Of a DNA stretch of 64,000 nt, positions 10,258 to 18,651 are shown piece by piece. Under the pieces are notes generated by a model that saw only the letters and a list, made by a program, of their open reading frames with translations, had not been told where the DNA came from and did no database searches. Both the position numbers and the translations under genes were made by a program. Each line of letters starts with the position of its first letter. The first letter of the stretch is position 1. Source of the stretch: an uncultured bacterium (lineage in GTDB: Bacteria > Patescibacteriota > Gracilibacteria > Absconditabacterales > Absconditicoccaceae); contig CAMVOC010000003.1 in NCBI GenBank assembly GCA_947169045.1, positions 1 through 64,000 on the forward strand. The letters run 5' to 3'.

Positions 10258-11559
10258 TTAGGTCAAAATATCTATCAACTGTTTACGGGAATGATTGATG
10301 ATAATGTTGCGGTTTTCAAGATGCTTGTTAAAGATGAATTTTCGGAGGATAATATTGGTAGCGATGATGCAGAATCCTAGGAGCAATCCTCCTATAATAT
10401 CCGTAAATCGATGAACGTGGAGTATCATCCTACTCCAACCAATGACTAAAATACCTATGATTACCAGGAAAAGAAATCAGATTTGTTTTCTTTTTGATTT
10501 TATTTGATCATGACATACGTATCGGATGAGTAGGCAGATAATACAACCGATGGTGGTGTGTCCGCTGGGAAAAGAGTAGTCGGAAAGTGGAATTAATGCT
10601 TCAAGTGGACGAGGCTTTTGGATGAGCATTTTGATGAGAGGGAAGATTATCAGTCCAGAAAGCATTGTAGAAATAAAGACGGTGAGCTGGTAGATAAGCT
10701 TTTTGCGGTAGAGATAGACAATAATGATAAGTCCAATCAATCCTATCGATCGGAAGTCGAATATTTGGTTAAATTGGAGAGTGAGATTCTCAATGACGGG
10801 ATGCCTGCCGAAAAAACTATTTACTCGAAGATCTAGGGAAGCAAAGGAAAATTTATTGGCATGGATTTTTTGTGCAAGGAAAGAAAATGCGAGTATTCAT
10901 CATATATTTCCTATTACTAAAGCTAAGAAGCTTTTTTTGACGGTTGTTTGATAACGTTTGAAGAGTACGAACACGATGATTACTCCAATAATGGTTGCAG
11001 CTCCTATTGCGAGGAACTTTCCTATTTTAGCTTCGACGATGTCATAACTCGTACCAATGAAATATCCTGCTGCAATTCGGCAACAGCTTCGTAAGATATT
11101 ACTTATGCATGACAGTCCTAGGACTTTCTTTTTGTTGATGTTACTAATTCCTGCTACAAATGGTAGAATTCCTCTGGTTCGTCCGTAAAATTTTGATAAA
11201 AGGATACTTCGTAATAGGTTCTTTTCTAGAATATGTTTGACCTTTTCGAGTAGTTCGTCGGAAATTTTGAAGTGTTTTTCGAATTTTTTTAAGAAATTTA
11301 GTCCATATTTGTGTCCAATGAAATACGCGATAGTATCTCCTATTTGTCCTCCTATTCCAATGAGCCCTAGGATAATTGGTAGAGAAAAAACTTCCATTTG
11401 AGCTAAAATCCCAGCCACCAAAACGAGTGTTTGTCAGGGAGTTATGAATCAAAAGGGTGGGATACTTTCTGCTATCTGTGCAATAAAAACGATGAAGTAT
11501 CCTACGGTCTGAACAATGGGAGTTGGAATCTCTAAAAATCGCTGTAATAGGGAAGTCAT
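10258..11559 (-). CDS. DedA-PAP2 fusion membrane protein
   Basis: One frame of 433 residues with five TGA codons as Gly, two of them adjacent at the domain junction (10897-10902). The N-terminal half is a DedA-family protein with the signature ESIPPFGFITPGQTLV near residues 32-47. The C-terminal half is a PAP2 phosphatase with KPRP, SFPSGHTT and SRMILHVHRFTDIIGG motifs, carrying the conserved Lys, Arg, His, Arg and His. This fusion is known in other bacteria (LssY-like). A likely role is dephosphorylation or handling of polyprenyl-pyrophosphate or phospholipid substrates, which fits with murE located 8 bases upstream. Stop TAA at 10258-10260. Confidence 0.85.
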
Positions 11560-11567
11560 GGTCTGGA

Positions 11568-12989
11568 CTAAGATAAAAATGTTGCTGGAGTTACATGCTG
11601 TTCTTTATGCGATTCTTTTAGCTGGTTGAGGTGTTTTATCTTGATTTCTTGGGTATTGAGGAGTGTTTTCCCAGCGGCAGTCAGTAGCTCTATGAGTTTT
11701 TGCTTGTCGTTTCGTGCTCTTTTTCCAAAATTTGTGAGTTGGACGCTTTCGTGTCCCTTTCCTGCGAGAATGACGACGTCTCCTGGCTGTGCCGCATCTA
11801 TGGCAAGTTTGATGGCGTAGCTTCTCTCTGGGATAATAAAGAGTTCTTTTTGCTCGGAGATAAAGGACATTTGGATCGTTTTACTCATATCATTGAGGAT
11901 TTTGAGGCGATTCTCTGTGTCAGGATCATCGTCGGTAAAGATAACGAAATCTCCGTATTTTAGTGCGATTTCTCCCATTAGCGATCTCTTGTCTTTATCT
12001 CTGTTTCCTGGTGCTCCGCATACGACAATCAGCTTTCCTTTCTGTTTATGTTTTGTCGCAAAAGAGAGAGTTTTTTCTAGTCCGTCTGGGGTGTGCGCGA
12101 AATCTATGAAGCATTTAATATTGTCTGCAGTATAAACTCCCTCCATCCTTCCTGGAACTCCTGGAAAGTTTTCGATAGATTTGAGAGCAAGAGGTATTTC
12201 GAGTCCAATTTCACAGCTTACAGCGAGGGCAGCGAGAATATTTGCGATATTGTAACTTCCGGTGAGCTGTGTCGTAGCAGAAAATGTCTGTCCTAAATAG
12301 GAGAATTTGAAGAATGTTCCCTCGAGCGTTTCTTCGATTTGAGTGGCTTTGAGAATAGAAGAGTTTATAAGGCTGAAAGAGACCTTTTTGTCAAATGCCA
12401 TTTCGTTAAATCGCTGGCGTCCGTATTTGTCATCAACGTTTATTGCAGCGTATTTGATATCTTTCCCGTTTTTGAGTACTGATTTGAAGAGCTTTTTCTT
12501 GGCTTCTGCGTAATTTTCCATGTTTTTATGATAATCAAGGTGCTCCATAGTGATATTAGTGAGTACTGCGAAATCGAAGGTAATTCCTTCAAATCTTGCT
12601 TGATCGAGTCCTTGAGAACTAGCTTCTAAAACGGCTAGTTTACAGTTTCTCTCTCTCCCCGTGGCAAGGAGTTGTTGGAGGTCGAAGGTATCCAATGATG
12701 TCATCTTTTTTTCGTTTTTGAGCTCTTCGTCGCCAATTTTAATGAGTGCGGTGCTGATGGCGAGGGTAGGGGCTACGTTATCATTGAGAATTTTGTGTAA
12801 AATATTTACTACGGTGGTTTTCCCGTTTGTCCCTGTAACTCCGATAATAAAAAACTCTTTTGATGGGCTACTGTACAACAAATTTGCTAGTTTTGCTCTT
12901 CGTCTTTTGTAAATTTGGTACAAAAAGCTGTCTTTGATGGTATTGTAAAATTTTTCGTATGCGATCAGCTTTTTTATGAATTTTTTCAT
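11568..12989 (-). CDS. murE: UDP-N-acetylmuramyl tripeptide synthetase-type Mur ligase (MurE)
   Basis: A 473-aa Mur ligase. The P-loop GTNGKTT starts at residue 53, followed by EASSQGLDQ, the NITMEHLDYH motif, FIDFAHTPDGLEK and a C-terminal ligase domain with FTDDDPDTENR at the place that sets amino-acid specificity. The usual mDAP (DNPR) motif is not present, so the third amino acid added cannot be read from this. The N-terminal UDP-binding domain is only about 45 residues before the P-loop, clearly shorter than the roughly 100 residues usual in MurE. An in-frame TAA at 13026-13028 rules out a longer start. No TGA codons. DedA-PAP2 follows after 8 bases. Confidence 0.88.
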   Translation of the reverse strand: MKKFIKKLIAYEKFYNTIKDSFLYQIYKRRRAKLANLLYSSPSKEFFIIGVTGTNGKTTVVNILHKILNDNVAPTLAISTALIKIGDEELKNEKKMTSLDTFDLQQLLATGRERNCKLAVLEASSQGLDQARFEGITFDFAVLTNITMEHLDYHKNMENYAEAKKKLFKSVLKNGKDIKYAAINVDDKYGRQRFNEMAFDKKVSFSLINSSILKATQIEETLEGTFFKFSYLGQTFSATTQLTGSYNIANILAALAVSCEIGLEIPLALKSIENFPGVPGRMEGVYTADNIKCFIDFAHTPDGLEKTLSFATKHKQKGKLIVVCGAPGNRDKDKRSLMGEIALKYGDFVIFTDDDPDTENRLKILNDMSKTIQMSFISEQKELFIIPERSYAIKLAIDAAQPGDVVILAGKGHESVQLTNFGKRARNDKQKLIELLTAAGKTLLNTQEIKIKHLNQLKESHKEQHVTPATFLS

Positions 12990-13048
12990 GAAACTCTTTT
13001 GTTGTAAAATAAAAGCTACGAGGTCTTACCTATTAGATGTTGAGCTGT

Positions 13049-13549
13049 TTATCCTAACTGATCAATAAAACTTTGTTTTACAGATTGATTTTTTTGCTCC
13101 TCTTTGATGAGGAAGTAGGCTTTTCTGATGAGTTCTCTCAGGTCTTCGTAAAAGATAAGGTTAATGATTTGTTGGATATCCATTCGTTTGTAAATGCCGA
13201 TGTATCCTTCTCCTTCAATGATTTTGATGAGGGAAGGGTCTCCTGTGTATTTTATCAAAAAGTATGTTACATCTTTGTCGAGATGCCCTTTTTGAGTTTC
13301 GCTACTTCTCAGAGAGGTCGTTCCTAAGAGGGATTTGATGATGAGATGTTGCTTTTGAACTCAGATTTCTTCTCCTATTTCTCTAAGCGCAGCTTCTTTT
13401 TCTGTTTCTCCTTTTTGAATTTTCCCTTTTGGAGCTACTCGTTCCATTTTCCCGCTAAGTGCGTGGCGTTTGATGAGGAGAAATTTTGGTTCTCCTTCTT
13501 CATCGAAAAAATAAATAATTCCTCCAGCACTTTTTACGATTTCTGCCAT
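13049..13549 (-). CDS. Nudix hydrolase
   Basis: A 166-aa protein with a complete Nudix box at about residues 42-64 (GKIQKGETEKEAALREIGEE followed by IGA); the final conserved Gly of the box is encoded by TGA at 13361-13363. The family hydrolyses nucleoside diphosphates linked to another group; the substrate cannot be told from sequence. ATG at 13549 and TAA at 13049-13051. It lies upstream of murE on the same strand with a 59-base gap, and its promoter region is shared divergently with rpsO. Confidence 0.88.
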
Positions 13550-13628
13550 TAAAAAATGAAAAAAATAAAGCTGTGTAAGTGTAGTAGTTTGGCTTGTAAA
13601 AGCAAGACTATTTTTGTTAAAAAATCCC

Positions 13629-13656
13629 TTGTATTTGTTTGGTAATTTGTTATATT
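13629..13656 (+). promoter_or_regulatory. Promoter of rpsO
   Basis: TTGTAT (13629-13634) and TATATT (13651-13656) with a 16-base spacer, about 79 bases upstream of the rpsO ATG. The gap leaves room for a leader, which could serve S15 autoregulation; no structure was verified. Confidence 0.5.
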
Positions 13657-13734
13657 AAGGGTAGCATCGCTCATATCGGATTAGCCATCTGTAGGGTGTA
13701 TGTTTCTTTTTATTCTTTAATGGTATTTTTTGTC

Positions 13735-13989
13735 ATGGCTGTAAAAAAAGTAGGTCTTTCTTTGAAAAGACACGACAAGGACACAGGTTCTCCAGAAGCA
13801 CAAATTGAAAATCTTACGGCACAAATTAGTGTTTTGCAAGAACATGTGGCACAAAACAAAAAGGATTTTGATGCTAAAAGATCACTATTGCAGAAAGTTG
13901 CAAGGAGAAGAAGATTTTTGAAGTATCTCAAGTCTATGAATCTAGAGGCTTACACAGAAGTTTCAAAAAAAACTGGGTTAAAAGTATAA
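13735..13989 (+). CDS. rpsO: 30S ribosomal protein S15
   Basis: An 84-aa protein with the S15 pattern: HDKDTGSPEAQIENLTAQIS, then a HVAQNKKDFDAKRSLLQKVA helix and RRRRFLKYLKS. It binds 16S rRNA in the central domain during small-subunit assembly. ATG at 13735 is chosen from the family N terminus; another ATG at 13720 would add five hydrophobic residues. No TGA codon. rpsA follows 49 bases downstream. Confidence 0.95.
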   Translation: MAVKKVGLSLKRHDKDTGSPEAQIENLTAQISVLQEHVAQNKKDFDAKRSLLQKVARRRRFLKYLKSMNLEAYTEVSKKTGLKV

Positions 13990-14038
13990 ATACAAAAAAT
14001 TATCAGCTTTTTTTATTTATTTAACGTTTTATTTCCTA

Positions 14039-15223
14039 ATGGCGAAGAAAAAAGAGGCTATTGTTAGCCAATTTGATGTGCCTTTGATTAAAGAAGGGCA
14101 GAAGGTGAAAGGAGTTATCCTCAAAGAAATAGAAAATGGAATTTTAGTTGATTGTGAAGATGGAGCATTTACGGGGATTATTCTTTCAAAAGAGGCAAAA
14201 GAGTTAAAAAAATCTGATGTTAACCTTGCTCCAGGTACTGCATTAGAACTTGAAATTGTAAATCCTAGTATCAAACACGAAGATGGATATTATATTGTAT
14301 CTGTAACGAGATTATTGCAATATGATGTTCGAAAGTCAGTTATTGATCAATTTGAAAAGGATACTATTATTACGGTAGTTCCTACTGAAGCTAATCTTGG
14401 AGGTTTGCTGATAGATATGCACGGTATTAAGTGATTTATTCCTTTATCTCAGCTTGCTCCTATTCATTATCCTAGAGTAGAAGACGGAGATCAAGAAGTA
14501 ATTTTTGATAGATTGTTGGCTTTGGTTGGACAAGAAATCAAGGTAAGAGTTATCAATATTGACGAAGAAGAACGTAGAATTATTATGTCTGAAAGAGAAG
14601 CTCTTAGAGAAGAAAAGGAAAAAGTACTTTCAGAATTGGAAGTTGGAAAGGTCTTCGACGGAGTTGTTTCTGGAATGTCTTCTTATGGATTGTTTGTGAC
14701 GATTGGAGGAACTGTTGAAGGATTGGTACATATTTCAGAGCTTACGTATGGACACGTTAATGATATCGAAGGACTTGGAAAGATTGGAGATAAGATGAAA
14801 GTGAAAGTTATTGGATATGAAAATGGAAAAATCAGTTTGTCTGCAAAGCAACTTAAGGGAGATCCTTGGGAACAATTACCACAAAAATGTCATGTTGGAG
14901 ATGTTTTTGAGGGAACGGTTGTAAGATTTGTTCCATATGGAGTATTTGTTCGTGTGTTTGATGATATTAATGGACTTGTACATTTGAGTGAGCTTTCAGA
15001 AAAATCTGTAAATAATCCTAATGAGGTTGTAAAAATCTGACAAAAAGTGAAGGTAAAATTGATTTTGCTCGATCCAGCTCGTAGAAAAATTGGACTTTCT
15101 ATGAAAGGACTTGATGATACTACAGGATCAACGTCAGAATCTGAAGCAAAACCTGAAAAAAAAGCTCCTGCTAAGAAAAAGAAGTTAGCAGAAGTTGCAG
15201 AAATGCTTGAAAATGATGCTTAA
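14039..15223 (+). CDS. rpsA: 30S ribosomal protein S1
   Basis: A 394-aa protein with four S1 RNA-binding repeats; clear ones start near GKVFDGVVSGMSSYGLFVTI and GDVFEGTVVRFVPYGVFVRV. S1 helps mRNA bind the 30S subunit, which may matter in a genome with few strong Shine-Dalgarno sites. It is shorter than the six-repeat form of Proteobacteria, as is usual outside that phylum. The C terminus is a Lys/Ala/Pro-rich tail (EKKAPAKKKK). Two TGA codons give Gly. A TCAGCTTTTT copy lies at 14003-14012 in the gap before it. A terminator follows at 15246-15272. Confidence 0.93.
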
Positions 15224-15245
15224 TGATTGCATCTTTATTGAGAAG

Positions 15246-15272
15246 TCCAGACTTGTAACGGTCTGGATTTTT
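15246..15272 (+). terminator. Intrinsic terminator after rpsA
   Basis: Stem TCCAGAC (15246-15252) / GTCTGGA (15261-15267), loop of 8 bases, then a T-run. It lies between the converging rpsA and atpF genes. Confidence 0.85.
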
Positions 15273-15274
15273 CG

Positions 15275-15865
15275 TTATCCTAATAATTTTGTTAAATCGT
15301 CGTCTAAGGTTCTCTGAAAGCTTAAATCGTTGACGTTGGCAGTAATTCCTAGTTTACCTTTAGGCTTGATTGTTGGCTTTTTCTTGGCCATTTTGGTTGC
15401 TTCTGCGGTAATGAGCTCAAGATACGCATCTTTTAGCTCTTTTTGGGAATTGAAAATTTTTTTAACGACGAGCTTTGCCGTTTCTACGACCGAATTGATT
15501 CGTTGTTCTTGGCTGGTATTCAGCATTTTTTCGCTTTTTTGTTGTGCTTCTTGGATAATGAGATCCTTTTGTGTGTTTCCCAGCTCGATAGCTAGTTTTC
15601 TTTCTTGTTCAGCGAGTGTCTTTCCCTCTTCGATGATGGATTCTTTTTGTTTGTTGGCTTTGGAAATGATGTTATCACTTTCTTTGCGTGCGAGCTCAAT
15701 GAGTCTGATATATTCATCATCAGCATTTTTTAGCTTTTTAATGAGCTTTTTCCTTTCTTCGATTGATTTGACAAATTTATCACCAAATAGTCGTTTGGTT
15801 ACGAAAAAGAGTAAAAGGAAATTGGCAATTTGAGTGATGAGAATATCGATGCGGATGGATTCCAT
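15275..15865 (-). CDS. atpF: ATP synthase Fo subunit b
   Basis: A 196-aa protein with one N-terminal membrane helix (about residues 5-25) followed by a long charged helix (IEERKKLIKKLKNADDEY and on) typical of the b-subunit stalk that links Fo to F1. No TGA codons. It follows atpE with a 57-base gap in the same direction. The usual next genes (atpH, atpA, atpG, atpD) are not in the window; a terminator region and rpsA come instead. Confidence 0.85.
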   Translation of the reverse strand: MESIRIDILITQIANFLLLFFVTKRLFGDKFVKSIEERKKLIKKLKNADDEYIRLIELARKESDNIISKANKQKESIIEEGKTLAEQERKLAIELGNTQKDLIIQEAQQKSEKMLNTSQEQRINSVVETAKLVVKKIFNSQKELKDAYLELITAEATKMAKKKPTIKPKGKLGITANVNDLSFQRTLDDDLTKLLG

Positions 15866-15922
15866 GGAGATGTTGGTTAAAATTTATATGTGTTTTCGTT
15901 GAATTTGTGTTGGTAACGGGCA

Positions 15923-16360
15923 TTATCCCAATGCTTTGAATGCTACGATCAATGAGTAAATCGCACAGGATTCAATCAATGCGATGAAAACGATCATTGC
16001 GGTCAGGATTTTCCCTTTTGCGTCTGGGTTCCTGAGGACGGCATCTAGCGCAGTTTTGGCAATATTTCCTTCGACGATTCCTACGATTCCCGCTGGGATT
16101 CCTATGGTGAGTCCTACGATTACGGAAGTAGCGGTGGTAATATTTTCTGCTCCTAAAATCTGAAATGCTACAATGAGTCCATAGATTGCACAAGATTCGA
16201 CTAATGCGACTCCGAGAATTGCCATCATGGTAAAGGTTGAATTGAGTTCTGGATTGATTCCGAGGTTTTTTACGGAAGTTTTTGTAATCCGTCGTTCACC
16301 GATTGATACTCCAGTAGTTGCGAGGATAATGGCGATGGCTGCTCCGATTGCAATGGTCAT
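15923..16360 (-). CDS. atpE: ATP synthase Fo subunit c, duplicated double-hairpin form
   Basis: A 145-aa protein made of two c-subunit hairpins in tandem (residues 1-70 and 71-145), so four membrane helices. Both hairpins keep the ion-binding Glu in helix 2 (E55 and E130, each in ESCAIY with Ser at +1 and Tyr at +5) and a second Glu in helix 1 (E22 and E97). ES-x-x-x-Y is the Na+-binding pattern known from Ilyobacter, and Glu in helix 1 with Glu in helix 2 is the two-carboxylate motif described for the Fusobacterium rotor. Na+ coupling is inferred from this. V-type c subunits are also duplicated but usually lose one site. ATG at 16360. Confidence 0.88.
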   Translation of the reverse strand: MTIAIGAAIAIILATTGVSIGERRITKTSVKNLGINPELNSTFTMMAILGVALVESCAIYGLIVAFQILGAENITTATSVIVGLTIGIPAGIVGIVEGNIAKTALDAVLRNPDAKGKILTAMIVFIALIESCAIYSLIVAFKALG

Positions 16361-16430
16361 AGTTTAAAAGAATAAAATAAAAGGGACATATTTCTTGGGT
16401 AAGATATGGTTTTTGAAGAAGATTACAAGG

Positions 16431-17504
16431 TTATTCTTTTTTTTGATTAAGCCCGCAGGGGAGCTTTTTGTAAATGAAAAGGTAGGTATTAATTCCGAAA
16501 AACATCAGCGCCATCATGACGAAGATAATGATTTTATTGAGTCTATTGGTTCATTGTAGTAGCATCAGAATCATCATGAAAACAGAGAATCACCAGACAA
16601 AAAATCTGACTTCTCCTCTGGTTCGTTTGAGGCCGAGGAGGCGATGATGAATGTGGGTATAATCGCCTTTCATAGGGTTTTTTTTGAGAATGAAGAGTCT
16701 ATATCGGATTGTTCGAATGGCATCGAAAATGACGAGAGAAAGCGCTACGATAATGGTTCAGATTTTTGCTCCTCCTATGACAGAGAGATATGCAAGTCAA
16801 AAAGCTAAGAACATGGTCCCGACGTCACGGATCAGCGCGAGTGGTTTATATTCAATAACTGTATAGATGAATGAAATGAGGGCGAGAATGAGTGAAAGTT
16901 CTCTGACGAGTAGGAGTGTCTCGAGGTTTGTGTATTCCGTGTAAGCCGGGAAAACAACTCGTTGAATGAGTGCAAAAATAGTGAAAAAACCGATGGTCAG
17001 GATTCCGTTTCCTTGTGCGTTGGTGCCGTCGATTCGATTGATTGCATTGATAACGAAGGTAGACCATAGTGCGAAGGCGAGATAGAGTAGTCGGTTGGGG
17101 ATAATCAAGACATGAGAGAAGATGATAAGTTCGTAATCAGAAATTCAACTGATTCGTAAAGCTAGTACAGAAGCAAACATTTGCACAAAAAATCTAGAAA
17201 TTGGAGGTACTTTGAGTTTAATTCTGCCTATGTATTCGAGTTCTGCGATGATTTCAAAAGCGACAATTATGGTTCCTCCAATGAGAAAGCCTCGGATGAG
17301 ACTGGATTCTAGCATTGTCGGGTGGAAAATGGCGATTAAACAGATTGTGATGAGATACACGAAGATTCCTTGCAGTGTTGGTACTGGTTTTCTGGTGTTT
17401 TTGAGGTCGTTTCCTGGCTTATCTAGAATGTTTAATTTTTTGAAAAGAGTGATGCCTGTTGTGGCTATACTGATGGCTAAAAGCGCTTCTAAAACTCGTT
17501 TCAT
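16431..17504 (-). CDS. Divergent TagO/WecA-like polyprenyl-phosphate sugar-phosphate transferase
   Basis: A 357-aa polytopic protein with five TGA codons as Gly. Family marks are DKPGND...RKPVPTLQG near the N terminus, INAINRIDG in the middle and THIHHRLLGL near residue 280, which matches the His-rich motif of TagO/WecA. Such enzymes load HexNAc-1-phosphate on undecaprenyl phosphate. However, the metal-binding DD motif expected after the third helix reads IAELEYIG, and the second Asp of the NxxD region is replaced (RIDGTNAQGNG). Catalysis may thus be altered or lost. It is upstream of atpE with a 70-base gap. Fold assignment is firm, activity is not. Confidence 0.75.
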
Positions 17505-17634
17505 TGCCTTTGAATCATGAATTAAAGGATGAGATAGATAGTATGTGCTTTATATGAAAATAAGAGGAAATAGCAAATGAAAAAGACTTTTTTTATTTCT
17601 TGTAATTTCTTATCTAATTCTTATTGTCTATTGT

Positions 17635-18264
17635 ATGAAATATTATGTTGTCCGAAAAGGAAAAAAAACCTGAATCTTTACTTCGTGGAATGAGGTACAA
17701 CCCTTAGTTTCTGGTTTTCCTGATGCAAAATTTAAAAGCTTTGATTCGCGTGAAGATGCTGAACGTTGATTTGCTAGTTCCCGAGAGAAGTTTTATGGTC
17801 AGCCTTCTTTATCTCTTTGGCAAAAATGGTTAGAGAATAAAAGTTTAGTAGTGCCATTTGAGGTAAATGCGCTTGCGGTGGATGCTAGTTCGTTGGGGAA
17901 TCCTGGAATTTTGGAGCGAAGAGGAGTACATGTCGCAACGGGGAAAGAGGTGTTCCGTCATAAGGTAGAAAGATGAACTAATAATGTTGGAGAATTCTTA
18001 GCTCTTGTAGAAGGGATAACAATTATGCAGGATTCTTCTTTGGTTGAGAAGTTTCAGGTTTTGTATTCGGACTCGAAAATTGCGATGTCATGGGTGCAAG
18101 AAGGGAAATGCAAAAGTACTTTGAGGGTACAAGAGCCAGATTTGCCGGTATGGAAACTGGTAGCAGAGGCTGAACAGCAATTGTTGATGCTGAAACCTAT
18201 CCCTATCTTGAAATGGGAAACGAGTGAATGGGGAGAGATTCCTGCTGATTTTGGTAGAAAGTAA
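17635..18264 (+). CDS. rnhA: Ribonuclease HI with N-terminal viroplasmin-like domain
   Basis: A 209-aa protein. The N-terminal 45 residues (MKYYVVRKGKKTGIFTSWNE...) form the small RNase HI N-terminal / caulimovirus viroplasmin domain that binds RNA-DNA hybrids. The catalytic domain keeps all four acidic residues: Asp in AVDASSLGNPG, Glu in NNVGEFLAL, Asp in YSDSKIA and Asp in PADFGRK. It removes RNA from hybrids, for example Okazaki primers. Several TGA codons encode Gly, including one in the ERGTNNVGE loop. Start ATG at 17635 gives the domain's normal N terminus. Confidence 0.9.
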
Positions 18265-18269
18265 ATCCC

Positions 18270-18297
18270 TTGCAAAGCGAGAACAAATCGTTATACT
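18270..18297 (+). promoter_or_regulatory. Promoter of the secG operon with overlapping palindrome
   Basis: TTGCAA (18270-18275) and TATACT (18292-18297) with a 16-base spacer. A perfect palindrome CTCTAGACTAGAG (18296-18308) overlaps the -10 end and the start site and could be an operator. Confidence 0.5.
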
Positions 18298-18413
18298 CTA
18301 GACTAGAGTGAGGAGAATCCAAGATTTTCCTTGACAGAATCAGAATTCTTTATTGTTTTAGGTTCTGAAGTACTATATTCGTTCATTTTTTATCTTTTTA
18401 TTGATTGCGAATC

Positions 18414-18650
18414 ATGAGAACTGTGTTGTTGGTAGCACTTTTTGCTCTTTGAATCATTATTATGGCATGTATTTTGATGATGAATCCAAAAGATGCTGGA
18501 ATTGGTATGGGAATTGGTGGAGTTTCTGCTGGAGGAGGAAGAAACGAGTACGGAAGCAAGAAGACTATGGAAGGAAAACTCAAAAAAGTAGCTTTTGTAT
18601 GTAGTATTCTGTTTGTGCTTGTGTGTCTGTTTTTACCTTTTGTTGACTAG
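18414..18650 (+). CDS. secG: Protein translocase subunit SecG
   Basis: A 78-aa protein with two membrane helices (residues 2-22 and 57-77) joined by a Gly-rich loop (GIGMGIGGVSAGGG, then NEYGSKK), the SecG layout. It aids SecYEG-SecA translocation at the inner membrane. One TGA codon sits in the first helix. ATG at 18414. The next gene starts after a single base, so they form an operon. Confidence 0.8.
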
Positions 18651-18651
18651 T

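Noticed and set aside
10291..10380. A 30-residue + strand ORF downstream of the antisense promoter at 10223
   Set aside because: It lies antisense to the well-supported PAP2 domain and has no features of its own; likely a shadow frame.
13639..13734. N-terminal extension of S15
   Set aside because: The added residues are hydrophobic, overlap the promoter, and do not fit the family; ATG 13735 does.
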